This document shows positions 1 through 12,092 of a stretch of 64,000 nt of DNA, piece by piece (the stretch's first letter is position 1; each line of letters starts with the position of its first letter). The DNA is from Silene conica. Lineage: Eukaryota > Streptophyta > Magnoliopsida > Caryophyllales > Caryophyllaceae. The notes under the pieces were generated by a model, which saw nothing but the letters and a program-made list of their open reading frames with translations, had not been told where the DNA came from and made no database searches. The stretch covers positions 5,256,269 through 5,320,268 of the forward strand of contig CM055311.2 of NCBI GenBank assembly GCA_029255685.2. The letters are read 5' to 3'. The translations under genes were made by a program, and so were the position numbers.

Positions 1-470
1 AGCTTGGCTACTAACCCCACAAGTCCAAAAACATCTTAACCTCTTTTACCTTTCACCTCACATATCTTTCATTACCTCAATTGCATGCATCTGAGTCATT
101 TAATGAGTAGTTTATACATGGTTGTAGAATTCTTTTTCATGTTAGATTGCAGGCATGTTTTCATGGGTCGTAGTTAGGTGAGTGTCTCTACAATATACTT
201 CTTTCTATCTTTTACATACACTCGCCCTTTGCTTCATGTGTGTCTCGAGCGTCCCGCGAGACTCCATGGTATAAAGTCTCTATAGTCTCTATTTTTGCAA
301 GTTTGACAACCCCATAACTCGTTTGCATGATTTGAATACTTTCTCATTTTGCTACTTGGCATTGGTTTAGGCTTACATGTAAATTTCGCTCTGAGATTGA
401 AATCGTTCCATTAGTTTAAGATCGAGTCTAATTCTTGCTTGAGGGCAAGCAAGGTTTGGTTTGGGGAATT
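1..470 (+). mobile_element. 3' untranslated end of an Athila/Tat-type Ty3 element running off the left edge
   Basis: No coding sequence is seen. The stretch ends in a polypurine-like tract just before the LTR start (GGTTTGGTTTGGGGAATT). Its layout matches 51640-51997 ahead of the Athila 3' LTR: both have a 'ttagattgc-ggca...catg-gtcg' block, a 'cttgagg-caag' block and a final G-rich tract. The upstream coding part lies outside the window. Lineage is inferred from this resemblance. Confidence 0.7.
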
Positions 471-2057
471 TGATGCGTGTCTATTTTATGATGTTTTACA
501 TCTATTTTAACACGCATTTTAGCGCTCATTTACGATGTTTTAGTCTTTATTTCCCAACATTTGTCTACTTTCGTGTTTTTATGCTCTTTTGCAGATTTAT
601 GCGGAAAAGAGGCGATTTTATACCAAATTTCTACCCTCGGGATTTTTGCATAACCAAGGAACGAAGAGGAAGCAACTCAAAGCGCATACCAAGTACCAAA
701 AGATCAAATTTAGACGAAATCAAGGCTGACACACAGGAAAATCGGTCGACCGACCGACTACCCTGGTCGGTCGACCAGAAGACCTGTTATCTCAAGATTA
801 GAAGTCCACCAAGCCCGACAAACGGTCGACCGACCGCATCACCTGGTCGGTCGACCAGCGCGCAGTTCGAGAAATTTCCGTAAAGCCCACACACGTGATT
901 AGGTCAAGGGAAAGCTTTTGTAATTCTTATTTAAGCCTAATTCGTGATTAGGGTTAGACATCTAGCTTTATTTTCAGTTCTTAATCTAGATTTTTATCAG
1001 AGACAAAGTTCTTAGTTTTACAATAAACCTTTATTGATTTTCTGTTTAGTTTCTCTAGTTTTAGCATTGTTCTAGTATACATTCAATCTTTCACACGGAT
1101 TCAATAAAGCTTCTTTCCTTCTGCCCTAAACCTTATTCGGTAATTCCCCTTTGATTTCAGTTTTGATATTGTTATCTTTATAGAGTTATTAGCATCTGGT
1201 TTAGGTTAGAATCCCGAAGCCATATTGTTTATCGCATGTTTAGATCGTTATTTACTATGAATATTGTTTTCTTAATCGTTGTTATTATCTTTACCATAGT
1301 TATGAGTAGCTAATTGCATATGTTAGGAAATAGGGAGTAATTTGTGTAGATGGTATAACACCCGAATCGGCCTGTAGCAGACTTTGGTCGGCCGACCAGC
1401 TTAACTGGTCGGTCGACTAAGGTAGTTGGTCGGTCGACTGGAATAGCCGGTCGATCGACCAGCCTCGCGTACGTTTTCAGACTGTTTTGCTTCGTTGACT
1501 ATAACACCCTATAATGAGACTGAAAGGAGACTTGTAGGATGTTAGTAATGACTTACCCAAGGTTGAAAGAGACGGGAAGGGCATTGGTTAACGCTTTAAG
1601 ACGGCTAGGTTACTTAAGACTTAATGGTATGTGACCTAAAATTTAGGAATCACCCTTATTGTTGACACCCAATATTCGTGAGACCTAGGAACTAATAGCA
1701 TAGGCCGAAAGGAGCTATTAGGTATCATAGACCGAAAGGATATGTTACACCCCTTACGCGACTGCAATACACCTTGACTTAGGATTTATACCATCATAGC
1801 TTTTTACTACCCGAACATCCTAGCATTCGTTTTACCATTAGTTTTATCTCATTATTATTTCTTGTTTGTTTTACTGTCTTTATTCTTAGACTTAGTGACA
1901 ACCAAAACGATCAAACCCCCAATTTTTACCTTAAAACATTGACCATAAACAATAAACACTCCCCACCTCCTTGTGGTTCGACCCTTGACTTTCGCTATCT
2001 AGTTTAAGCCGAGGTTTTATAAATCTTATCTTTGGCACCCCTCAACGACGGGTGTCA
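471..2057 (+). repeat. 3' LTR of an Athila/Tat-type Ty3 element
   Basis: It starts TGATGCGTGTC right after a polypurine tract and appears to end in GGGTGTCA, so it has TG...CA ends and is about 1587 bp. Near its 3' end it has the 'tgtggttcgaccc...ttatctttggca' block also present near the end of the Athila LTRs at 30830-30900 and 53395-53465. It carries several GGTCGACC-type dyads (about 742-780, 826-860, 1386-1470). The partner LTR is outside the window, so the right boundary is inferred from the CA end. Open frames inside are not treated as genes. Confidence 0.7.
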
Positions 2058-2276
2058 CCAAGTTCATTCCTTAAGCATCCTTTTAATTTCAAATGCTATG
2101 CTAAGCACTCGGGGACGGATTTAGCTCAATATGTACTCATTTCCGCATTAAACTGCAATAATGCACCAAAATACGAAAGTAGACGAAATAGGGGAAATAA
2201 TAGCCTAAACTACACACATGAGCTCTGAAATGCGTGTGATTTGAGGTGTAAAGCATCATATAATAGACACGCATTA
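2058..2276 (-). repeat. Inverted 5' fragment of a related LTR
   Basis: Read on the minus strand from 2276 this begins TAATGCGTGTCTATTATATG. It then follows the first 150 or so bases of the LTR at 471 with moderate divergence, including shared 'acacgcatttcagagctcat' and 'tcgtctactttcgta' type blocks. It is a related LTR in the opposite orientation, cut where the plus-strand LTR ends. It directly abuts the LINE on its right. Confidence 0.65.
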
Positions 2277-3766
2277 GTTAGTTCCATGGCGATTTTTGCA
2301 CCATGTAAATCACGGTCCTTTGAATGACACATCTACAAGTTCATGTTCAACCCTCCATTTATGAAAATTGATAGAACCCGGACTATTAGTAGAGTTTTTT
2401 CCACTTTTGTCAATAGCAAACTCCACTTGATTGAAGTCTCCCAAAATGAGATAAGAATGATTTAAAGAAGAAATAAAAGTACCTAGTTCCTTGAAAACAT
2501 CCATACGTTTAGAGAGTTCTGATTCACCATAAAAGAGAATGAGATACCACGGCGAAACCTTGCTATTATGATTCAAAAGGGCGATGAAATTATTTGTAGT
2601 ACATGTACATAGTAGATTAACTCCTTGTTTCCAGCCCACCCATAAGCCACCCGATGTGCCTATGGCATCAACACCAGCTTCTTCAACAAAACCATACGAA
2701 CGAAAGCGAGGCTTAACCCTAGAACTACTACATTTGGTTTCCATTAAAAAAAGAAAATCATAGTTATTGTTACTTAGTAGAGCTCTTAGTTTTGGGAATA
2801 TAAGGGCGAGCTCATTGTTCAAACCCCTACAATTCCATGACAACCCCTTCATTTCAACGGAGAAGGTTGTTTGTGGCCAACCTTCGAATCACCAATAGCT
2901 TCTCCTAAAGAACTTTCACTTGAACACTGCATCTCATCTTCGCCAATTCTCAAATGGAAACCACAGGTACTGGAGCTTAAATTTTCAATGTGTGACCATG
3001 CAGAAACGGAGCAATTACGCTTTGCAAGACGAGAGGTAGCTTTTGGCATGGCAAATGCTAACAAGAGCATCCTCTGGAACTCCATCCTCCAATAAGGTTC
3101 AGCAGCATTTTCTTTTCTTGCGAGTATTATCTTCATAATTTTCCTGGCAGAGATAATTTTCTTCAACTAATCCAGGACAAGAATCAGGCTTCTGATCCAA
3201 AAGCTGAGTCTTATTGCCAAAGTTATTAACTGAAGCCTCAGAAGAAGAGGATGAAATAGTATGAATCAGAACATCAGGCACACCAATATCAGGAGCCTCA
3301 GAGCCATTAACATCAGGAATAAGCAGATCAGCATCATTGATAGAGGTAAACTTAGGACTAGGAATTGAGGCATGGTCTTCTTTATCACTGAAGAAAGGCC
3401 ATTCAGGAGTTGAATAAACTAAATCAGAAGAATCCTCAATATTAATAATTAGATTAGGACTGTTTGGACGAAAGTTTAGATGTACATGGTCAGCACCAAA
3501 ATGTGTATTTGCCGTAGGATTTTACAACTCAGCCTATATGTTATTGTCTTGAACATTGGCTTGCTGGAAATCAGGAACAATAGGTGAAACATAGTCAGAT
3601 GGTGAATTATAAAAATCACAGTGGTAGATGATTGGTAAACCTTGTGGGGGAGGATCAAAAGTTTGATTATATCCCCTTTCTTCATCATTAATGCGAGCCC
3701 AGTTGAAGTCATGCTCAACACGGTTAAGAATAGTCTCTTGAATATTCAAATCTCCATCATAAGGTA
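2277..3766 (-). mobile_element. L1-type LINE, inverted 5' part: end of ORF1 and start of ORF2 endonuclease
   Basis: On the minus strand 2852-2310 encodes the N-terminal half of an L1-type apurinic endonuclease: a start MKGLSWNCRGLNN, then LMETKCSSS, and LILGDFNQV (the GDFN metal-site motif). After an in-frame TGA the frame goes on as FTWCKNRHG, as in plant LINEs. Upstream on the same strand (about 3766-2853) lies a low-complexity acidic/serine-rich stretch with several stops, as expected for the decayed end of ORF1. The endonuclease is cut at about 2280 by the neighbouring LTR. The polymerase is not present in this part. Confidence 0.8.
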
Positions 3767-4448
3767 ATTTCAATATAAACAAAATTATTACGTTATGTAA
3801 TAATAGCATTAAGGCCTGGAACGAAACTAGACATAAAGATCTCAACAATCCTGAGAAAGTAAAGTCTGTTAGAAACACTTCTAGTAAGAAGGAAATCTGG
3901 TGGGAGAAACCTAGAAATGGTTTTCTAAAGCTAAATTTTGACGGATTGAGAATAGATGGCAATAAAGCTGCTTTAGGATATTGTATAAGAGATCATAATA
4001 GTGAAGTCGTGTTGTTAAGAGCAAAAAAGTGCGGATCTAATAGTATTATTGTCGCAGAAGCACTCGCCTTAAAAGAAGGTATTTTAGCCGCTAAACACTT
4101 ATGAATCTCTAAGTTAATTGTGGAGGGTGATAATTTATGTGTTATCAACTCCCTCCGTAGCACTTGGCAGATCCCGTGAGAAATCTCTAGTATTATCAAG
4201 GATGTGAAACTTGATCTTCATCTTTTCGATGAAGTGATAATTAAACATTGCTTCCGTGAAACCAATAAGGTTGCTGACTTCATGGCTTCCGTTGGACATT
4301 CATGTCCAACTTTTTCGAGGTGGGTTGAAAGCCGATGGCTTCAACTTACCTTACTCATTCGAAAGGATGAGATAGGTTGGTCTTATCCAAAATGATCAAC
4401 CTAGTTTCCTTACCTTATCAACAAAAAGGAAAAAAAGAAAAAAAAAGA
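3767..4448 (+). mobile_element. L1-type LINE, sense 3' part: RNase H-like domain plus poly(A)
   Basis: The plus strand encodes the RNase H-like (RVT_3) C-terminus of a plant LINE ORF2. It reads WWEKPRNGFLKLNFDG, then GYCIRDHNSEVV, AEALALKEGILAAKH, VEGDNLCVINSL and HCFRETNKVADFMA. Two in-frame stops interrupt it (near 4101 and 4180). It ends in an A-rich tail (4421-4448). With the inverted 5' part immediately upstream this looks like one insertion made by twin priming. The region between endonuclease and RNase H, including reverse transcriptase, is missing. Confidence 0.8.
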
Positions 4449-4453
4449 TATTG

Positions 4454-4495
4454 CTCAATCATGTACATGATTTACTCAATCATGTACATGATTTA
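4454..4495 (+). repeat. Two tandem copies of a 21-bp unit
   Basis: The unit CTCAATCATGTACATGATTTA is present twice in a row just after the LINE A-tail. Each unit contains a palindrome (ATCATGTACATGAT). It may be target-site related, but the matching left flank of the LINE is not visible. Confidence 0.8.
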
Positions 4496-5643
4496 CTAAT
4501 TTACCCTTTTTATTTTAAGATTCCTCTTTTCAATGTTCAAATTTATTTTCTCCATTTTAACTTCCTTCCTTCATCACTCAACCACTACCTTTGCCACCAA
4601 CCACCACTCCTCTGGCCACCCGCCCCACACCACTTTTTAGCAAATTCCTGGCTGCAATACGAATATCATTGAACAACCGAGTTTGACAAATAACAAGTGA
4701 GTATTATCTTTTACACTAACATGTAATATAAGACCATATCCTACAAGACTCGGTATTTGCGAAAAATGTGCAGATACTTGGGTAAGCCGAGGAAGCCGGA
4801 AGGTGAAGTGGGGATCGACGAAGCTAGTAGACGAAGGTTCCAAGAATCAATATGTTAGGGTGCTCAGAGGCTGAATCCAATTTAGATGTCGAAATGCTGT
4901 GTTTCTCAATTGTTTCGCATCTGATTTCAAGTAAATCAAAATTGCATTTGCTTTATTGGTTTGTTATCTCCATCAAGCAGTAAGCCAGTAATCTAGTTAT
5001 ATTGTCCCCAAAAGGTTTGAATACTGGAATTTGAATCAAAATGGCCGCAGTATCATTCACCCTTCACAACCCCTCTCCTCAGACATATTTGATCCAATAA
5101 AACTATTTAAACCCTAATTAAAGATAAAATTGATGAATTCAAATAAATCTACCAAAAATTGTTATAATATTATTAATGAAATTGGTAGTTATTTGTTTGA
5201 TATGAAAGTTAACATTCATAATCGATAAATTTGAGTGAAATTTAATTAAGATTGGGAAGAATAAAAAGAGAGAAAATTGGTGTTTTGTTTGAGAGGAAGG
5301 GTAATGTTTGGAAAATGAATAAAAGTACATGAAAGAGTAAATGTTATCCATGAAAGAGCAACTACGGAAAAAAAAAAAAAAAAAAAAAAAACTAGTTCTT
5401 GAATTGTCAAAAACCCATTTCAGAAAACTTCCGACAAAAACTCACAAAAACGAATTGGAGAAGTTGAGGAGAGTGGGGACGTGGGGTTCCTTTGAAACTG
5501 AAGCACTTAAAATAAAAGTTAAAAGCATAAGAAATAGCGTGGACTAAGAATGAGGTTTGATGTTGATTTGAAGCAGACTCGTGCTCATGAATTTAGTCTA
5601 GTCCTGCTCACTATCTGAAATCAATATTCCAATGACACCCCCC

Positions 5644-5710
<67 letters not shown>

Positions 5711-6373
5711 ATCTAAAAACCCTGACAAAATCCCAGATTATTTCCCCAAATTAAAAATTAAAAACCCTTGGAGATGATTTCTGCAAGTATCTCCAAATTA
5801 TCAAGGTTTGTAGTAATTCTATTATTATTGTTTTCGTCCATTGCTGTGCTGTTAATCAATTGCATATGTTTTTTGTTGAAATGCTTCACTCTGACACTCT
5901 CATCTCCTTGTTAAATATCGTTTCCTCCGTCTCTTGAAAACTAAGTTTGCCTTGAAACAAATCCAAATGCAGCAGCAGCAGCAGCTAGCTAGATACTCAA
6001 TACTTTTTGTTTAATTGTAAATTGGTGTTAATAAGCAGACATTATTGCAGAAGGGACGTGTGTCAGCTTATTCTAATTCAGATTTCGTAAACTATGGAGT
6101 TATACACCAGTGGGGATTTCTTTGTAATTCATTTTACATTCTCATTTTCACACTTTTCAATATGAAATTCAACTCAATTTCGTCTTCCTTTATGGAATGT
6201 TGTTGTATTTGTACACAATACAAAGATGCTGTAATTCATTTTACATGCTCATTGTTTCAGTGACTATTTCTGGGTGTCTATCTCCTCTTGAGGGACCTTT
6301 TTTCCACAGGGGCAACTGTGGCGGTGTTGATGAAATACTGTTTACTATTTAGTTGTGCTTTTTTTTCCCGCAG
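4496..6373. other. Intergenic DNA and likely 5' region of the mitochondrial carrier gene
   Basis: No conserved protein is seen in the first 1.2 kb. It holds a run of 24 A (5368-5391) and a TCA microsatellite of about 22 units (5644-5710). A plausible non-coding first exon ends at 5804 (AAG|GTTTG), and the following intron ends at 6373 (TTTCCCGCAG), just before the coding exon. The transcription start cannot be placed. Confidence 0.5.
5644..5710. repeat. (TCA)n microsatellite
   Basis: About 22 uninterrupted TCA units upstream of the carrier gene, probably in its promoter or 5' UTR. Confidence 0.95.
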
Positions 6374-6406
6374 AGTGCTTCTCCAGCATAGCGGGATACC
6401 AAAACT

Positions 6407-9400
6407 ATGGTGAAGCATAATCATTCCCCCACTCCCCATCAGCAATCTCGAAAATTCAGGGCCAAGCCACTCAAGGGATCTTCTTTTGAGCTTGCTGATT
6501 TAGGGGATGAAAGTCACATTCAAATTTCATATACTGAAGATAAACACACCAGGGACAACTCCAATGCCCAATCTTCAGAAATTATGACCACAGCTGAGCT
6601 AATTTCAGCTGTGGGACAAATATGGGATTGTGCTACTCGTTCCCTTTCGCAGTTCCAACCCAGATCAGCTTCTAAATACTCAGACACAGTCACTCAAAAG
6701 GGTAATGATTTTTGTGTTTTGATTGATAATGATACCATAGTTGCACGTGAAGTATTGGACAGTGAATGCCTCCATGTCCAATTGAATTCCAGCAGATACT
6801 TCCCTAGCATTGTGCACCAAAGTTTGGAATTCACGAGAATGACTCAGAAAATCCGTTATACGCTTTGCGAGGACCCTTATGTTCAAGATATTTTTTCGGG
6901 AAATTGTGATGATAGTTCTGGCATAAATAATACATGGTCGAGGGAAAAGAGCCTTGCAGATGTAGGATTCAGATATGGTCTCTTACACAAGAATAGATGG
7001 CATCACATGTCCACATCTTTAGAGACAAAAAATCTCTGCCCATGCATTTATACATCCAACTTGAGTGATCAACTATCAAATGGAGGATCTGCAAACATCA
7101 AAACTAGGAATTTACCCATGTCTCCATTGTATTCAAATTCTTTACTTCAGGTTTTTCAGAATACACATCTTACAGCTGCTACTGAAGCTAACCATGATCA
7201 AAGTCAGCCTGATGACTTGGTTAAAGATGGAATGCCACAATTTGAAGAATCAAATATCCAGGGTGAAGTACATAGCAAGAGCTCCTCAACTGTAATGAAC
7301 AAGCCTCGTCCCTTACTAGCCGAACATGAGTATGCTGTTTCAGGAGCCTTGTCTGGCGTAGTGGTTAGCTTATGCTTACATCCGGTAGATACAATTAAAA
7401 CAGTCTTGCAGTCTTGTCAAGCTGGACAAAAGTCTCTTTGTTACATTGGGCAATCAATAATAACTGAGAGAGGTATGTTCTCGAAGCGGTATAACTAGCA
7501 TCCTTTCTATTGGTAATGGTTTCTGCCATGCTAGGGTCAGTTGCTGAAAAATATTTGTTTTTCTCTTACTCAAGAATCTCACTTTATTGCCAAATAATAA
7601 TCTTGATGAAATATTTGACATATTTTTCGTTAGGGTCATCTGCAAATAACCCCCCCATGTTATAATAAAGGGGTAAGCCCGCCATTGACGGGAGCATTCA
7701 GGGTTTATGTCGTTGCTGTTATTGGTGTTGTTGTTGGTGTTGTTGTTGTTGTTGTTATTGGTGGTGGTGGGGCATTTATGAAGCTGTTTTTTCATTACTG
7801 GTACTGATTACAGGATTATCTGGTCTCTATCGTGGAATAAGTAGCAATATCACAACGTCTGCACCTATATCTGCCATCTATACTTTCACCTATGAATCGG
7901 TGAAGGGATTTTTGCTTCCTTCTTTGGCTAAGGTTGTTACTTCTCTCTTTCAAACATCAACTTATCAGTACACTTTTGGGTGGCCCTCAATTGATAATAA
8001 CATGCAGATCAACATATATAGTCCTTACTAGTATTCAAATTTTACATGTCAATATTACTTTTAAAATTTCATCTTAATTTTCCCATGTAATTTTGTACGT
8101 TTTATTCTTGTAGGAGTATTGCTCTATTGCTCATTGCACTGCAGGTGCTTGTGCAAGCATCGCCACATCTTTCATCTTTACACCTAGTGATCATATAAAG
8201 CAACAGATGCAAGTGAACTCAAATTATCATAACTGCTGGTACGCTTCAATTGATTTTGCGTTTCGGTGACCCATGAGGTGGATTTTTTTTGGAAGTGTAC
8301 AACATTATCGCATTGTCTGAAAGACCCCATAAATTGCTAAGTATGGAAATGTCAGATGTATGCACTCATAAAAATTGCGGGGTAAGGAGAGTCAGGTGTA
8401 CGCACTTTTACCCATGTGTTAGCAATGCAACAACACTGTATCCAGATGACCAAAAAAAACTGCATCGAGAATGCATCTGATGATTACTATTGCACCATAC
8501 AATGAAGGGAAAGCAGTTTAACGACTCATTTTGCCTTAATCCATCACAACCATGGGCCTAGTTTAGTGTACTCAGCATTACCTTAAGCTCTCTACTACCT
8601 ACACATTAGAATTTGGGATCTTATTACTTCTGGACTCACATCGTGTTTCTTATGTGAAACATCAGTGATGATTCTTAAAATGGTATTGTTCATCTTCTCA
8701 TAAGCAGCAATCATTCAAAAATATCATGGAGTATGTGTTTTGGGTGGTGGTTTCCAGGAATGCAGCATTAAGAGTCATTGAAAAGGGGGGATTGCTCTCA
8801 TTATATTCCGGTTGGGGAGCTGTACTCTGTAGAAATATTCCACACTCTATTATCAAAGTGAGACCTCATAACTACACACATTTTCTTTTCATATTACCGG
8901 TAATACTTTCCTGTATAGTTTTCAAGGTTCTAGTTTCCCGATACTTGTGCTTTTCATTGCAGTTCTACACATATGAAAGCCTAAAGCAGATGTTCATCTC
9001 ATCAGAACTGCCAAATAATCAACTAACTACTTCACAAACGGTTTGTTAGACAGCCTTTCTAGTTTTTTTTGAATGTTGTAGTGTCTTTTTCACGATCTTA
9101 AATTTTAAGTTCTTGGCACCACTCATTAAACTCATTTAATCTTGGTAGATGGTTAGTGAATGCTCATAACTGAGTAGATGATTAATGCAATGTGGGTGGT
9201 ATAAAGCATATGCCCTCTTCTATCACCAGTGGTGACCTCATGTTTTACTGATTCTTTTTTTTCACTGAAACCAAAATGTACAGCTGTTATGCGGAGGGCT
9301 AGCCGGATCTGCTGCCGCACTATTTTCTACTCCTTTTGACGTTGTGAAAACAAGACTACAGACTCAGGTTTTTGAAAAGATTTTCTGATCTAGATAAGCT

Positions 9401-11864
9401 TCTCTAAGTATTAGGTTTATGTTGGGGAACGATATGCATTACTCTTTCCATCTCATCCATTTGTTAACTTATTGCTCCTCCAGTCCAGTTCATTCTACCC
9501 ATGTGGTCACGTGTTTTAGGAAAAGTTACTTAATATGGATGAAAGTTCTTAAATGCCCATACTTAATCAGATGTTGCCTTTTTTACTTAACCTATCGTTT
9601 GTATCATGCACCATAGGATATTGTTTTGAATTGTTCTCATCAATTCGTCATGGCTATGACAAAGAAAAGAAGACTAAGGCCTTGTTTGAAGGGGGAAATA
9701 GAGGGGGAGAGGTTTGGAGGGATCCATTTTCCCTCCTTCAAGCCTAATCAAAATCCTTCCACGATAGGAAAATTTGGATGACAAACTCCACTTTTCCATT
9801 CCCCCTTGCGTTCCCTTCCCTCCTTCATCCTCCTCCCCTCTTTTTCCCTCCACTTTTGCTATCCAAAAACACCCTGGTGTGGTGTGTTTGGATTGGGGAT
9901 TGGGAGGGGGAAGGAGCGATTTTGGAGGGAGGTGAGTTCCTTTATTTGGTTACCAAAATGGGCGTTGAAGGATTTGGAGTGGAGTCTAAAACTCCTCCAA
10001 GGCAGTTTATTCCTCCTCCAATAAAGGAAGGATTTGGAAAACTCCCTCCTTCCATTCCCTTCCCTCATTTCCCGTCCTCTTCTTTCTCCTCTCATTTTTT
10101 TTTATCTAAACAAGGTCTAAAGGCAGAGCCTTGAGGCCCTTGACGCACCCCAGTCGTAGTGAGGAACTCTTTTGTCTTCAGGATGTGAGTTTGTGCATTC
10201 AGACCAGCTCCTGCATATATCGTCTTTATGGCATGAATATATTTTTTGAGAAATGTTTTTCTTGGCTAAGATCCAATATCACAGATTTCTTTCAGTGGAC
10301 AAAATCCATATACTGTGACTCTATGAGTGATATTACTCCATAACCCATCTCATTTGCATGTGCTTGAATATAAATCGATTCAACAGCAAATGTAAATAAA
10401 TGGATGAGACAGAGGTAGTATAAGATCTAAACCACGACTTTTATCAGTGCTTTATAAGTTGTACTCAATAGTGTTGCTAAGTTGTCATACATAATTGGTT
10501 ATGATTGTATGAATATACATAATTGCTTTATAGAGGAGTAAACTCTCTTCCTTCGGTGCTGTTGGATTGCATGATTACTTTTTAGACAAATTACCAATGG
10601 ATTGCTGTTTATTATACAGATGCCTGGATCAGCTAGAAAATATCAAAATATTCTGAATGCCCTTCAACAAATATGCGATCACGAAGGTGTAAAGGGTCTC
10701 TACAGGTAGGAAAGTTCTATTTTGGAAACTTCACATGGTACCGTTGAGTTCTGACAATTTTCCATGCACATGATACTCTTGAAGTTTTTTTCGGCCTAAC
10801 GTAACAAAAATTGTAACTCGCGTTATGTTTTAGGGTTATTTGATGTCATGACCTTGAAAAATTGATGAATTAGTTTCGGAGTAAATTAGTGAACCGATAA
10901 ACACCAATGGTAATAGGTAAACAAAACGAAAATTTATGTGGTGCGATATGCACAAAGTAATGAGAGTGGGGGATGTCGTTTGAGGTCATCAAAAAGCGGT
11001 GATTCAAGGAGGTGGAAGGAGCGTAGAAGTTGGAAATTGCGGTGCTTGGTGGTAGTCTGAAGGAGGGTGGTCATTTGAGGTTCACAGTTGATAAACATGG
11101 AAAAGGTGAAAGTGGGGGTAATTTGGGTAGGTGGGACTTGGGAGTTTAGGGGTTAATAAGAGAATAATAACTTTTTTCTTTTTCTTTCTAAATTAAAAAA
11201 TGGAATAATAACCTGATTAACAGGTTGTCGATCAGCTATTCTAATATGAGAATATTATACTTAAAGTTGAGTTTATTGGTAGTTGAAATATGAGAAGATG
11301 GTTCATAATTCGAAGTATTACCATGAATTAACCCAATATTTTATCTTAGTTAGAATCAATGTTTTAACTTTGACCAAAAAGTCAAACTAAGTAGATTATT
11401 TTTGCGAGGGAGTAAATATTTCCTCCAGAATTGATAATGATATCTTAGAAATGTATAATTGTATACTCAAAACATAAGGGATGTTACAACTTACAACTTG
11501 GTCATCGTGGGAAAAAAAAGCAAACCTCACGGGTTTTGTGTGTACAAACTTAAAAAGTTGAGTATCATGTCAACTTTTCGATGTTAGTTTGTGCTGAAAA
11601 AGCTCGGTTTATGTCTAACGACTCAAGTGAACTTTTAATTAGAGTGGTTAACTTGCGGCTTATGGCAAATTTATCTTTGGTGTCGCTTTTGTTGATCTTA
11701 GGGGTTTGATTCCAAGGCTTGTAATGTACATGTCCCAAGGAGCATTATTCTTTGCATCGTATGAGATATTTCAGAGGCTACTCTGTTTGGATCTTCACCA
11801 TTGCAGATCAGAAATGTTGCAGCAGAAACAAAATTCCGAGGATGACACCCTACTATCAGTGTAA
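6407..11864 (+). CDS. Mitochondrial carrier family protein with long N-terminal extension
   Basis: Spliced from the sequence with GT-AG borders: exons 6407-7472, 7814-7932, 8114-8238, 8758-8857, 8963-9040, 9284-9367, 10620-10705 and 11702-11864. They sum to 1821 nt, an open frame of 606 codons plus stop. Residues about 310-600 form three carrier repeats, each with the PX(D/E)XX(K/R) signature: HPVDTIK at 325, TPSDHIK at 418 and TPFDVVK at 512. Each signature is followed by the expected G-rich loop, such as GLYRGISSN, SLYSGWGAVLCRNIPHS and GLYRGLIPR. This predicts six membrane helices in an organelle inner membrane. The substrate is not evident; the SAM-carrier-like branch is a guess. The roughly 300-residue N-terminal part matches no domain I know. 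Length and plan recall Arabidopsis AT4G11440 (from memory). Confidence 0.9.
7640..7790 (+). repeat. GTT/TTG-rich simple repeat in intron 2 of the carrier gene
   Basis: A 'ggggtaagcccgccattgac' block leads into a run of GTT/TTG units. This looks like the tail of a short interspersed element, but I cannot delimit it. Confidence 0.4.
8373..8413 (+). repeat. SINE-like fragment in intron 4 of the carrier gene
   Basis: It shares the pattern 'aattgcg-ggtaagg---gtca-gtgtacgca--ttaccc' with 17233-17274 in the 5' region of the DUF3527 gene. Such blocks are common in plant tRNA-derived SINEs. The ends of the element are not clear. Confidence 0.4.
9678..10117. mobile_element. Tourist-like (PIF/Harbinger) MITE in intron 7 of the carrier gene
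   Basis: A 440-bp non-coding element starts GGCCTTGTTTG and ends with the complement of GACCTTGTTTAG. It is flanked by a TAA duplication (9675-9677 and 10118-10120). The interior is rich in inverted G-rich and C-rich blocks. The TIR start GGCCTTGTTT with a 3-bp TAA target is typical of Tourist-type MITEs. Open frames across it are not genes. Confidence 0.75.
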
Positions 11865-12092
11865 GCATTGTATGATTTTGGCATTTGTTTATTGATTTCT
11901 TCAGCCGAGTGGCCCACGCAAATTTTGGGCCCGCAAATTTTGATCCGTGGTTAGAGTTGAGACAGTAGAATCTTTAGACCAGGCAGTGATCCTTTGTATA
12001 GGTTCTGTACAGTCTTGAACATATAGACAGCAGATTATTATGAAGAATCAATCTGGTTGTAAACACTGGTAGGGTTTATTTATTACTAAATA

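Noticed and set aside
461-883. 140-codon open frame in the left LTR
   Set aside because: It begins in the polypurine tract and LTR start, has no recognisable domain, and runs through the CG dyads; treated as chance.
4204-4395. Small plus-strand ORF considered as an independent gene
   Set aside because: It is the end of the LINE RNase H-like domain after an in-frame stop.
9778-10134. 118-codon open frame in intron 7 of the carrier gene
   Set aside because: Lies within the Tourist-like MITE; proline and phenylalanine richness follows from its C/T-rich arms.
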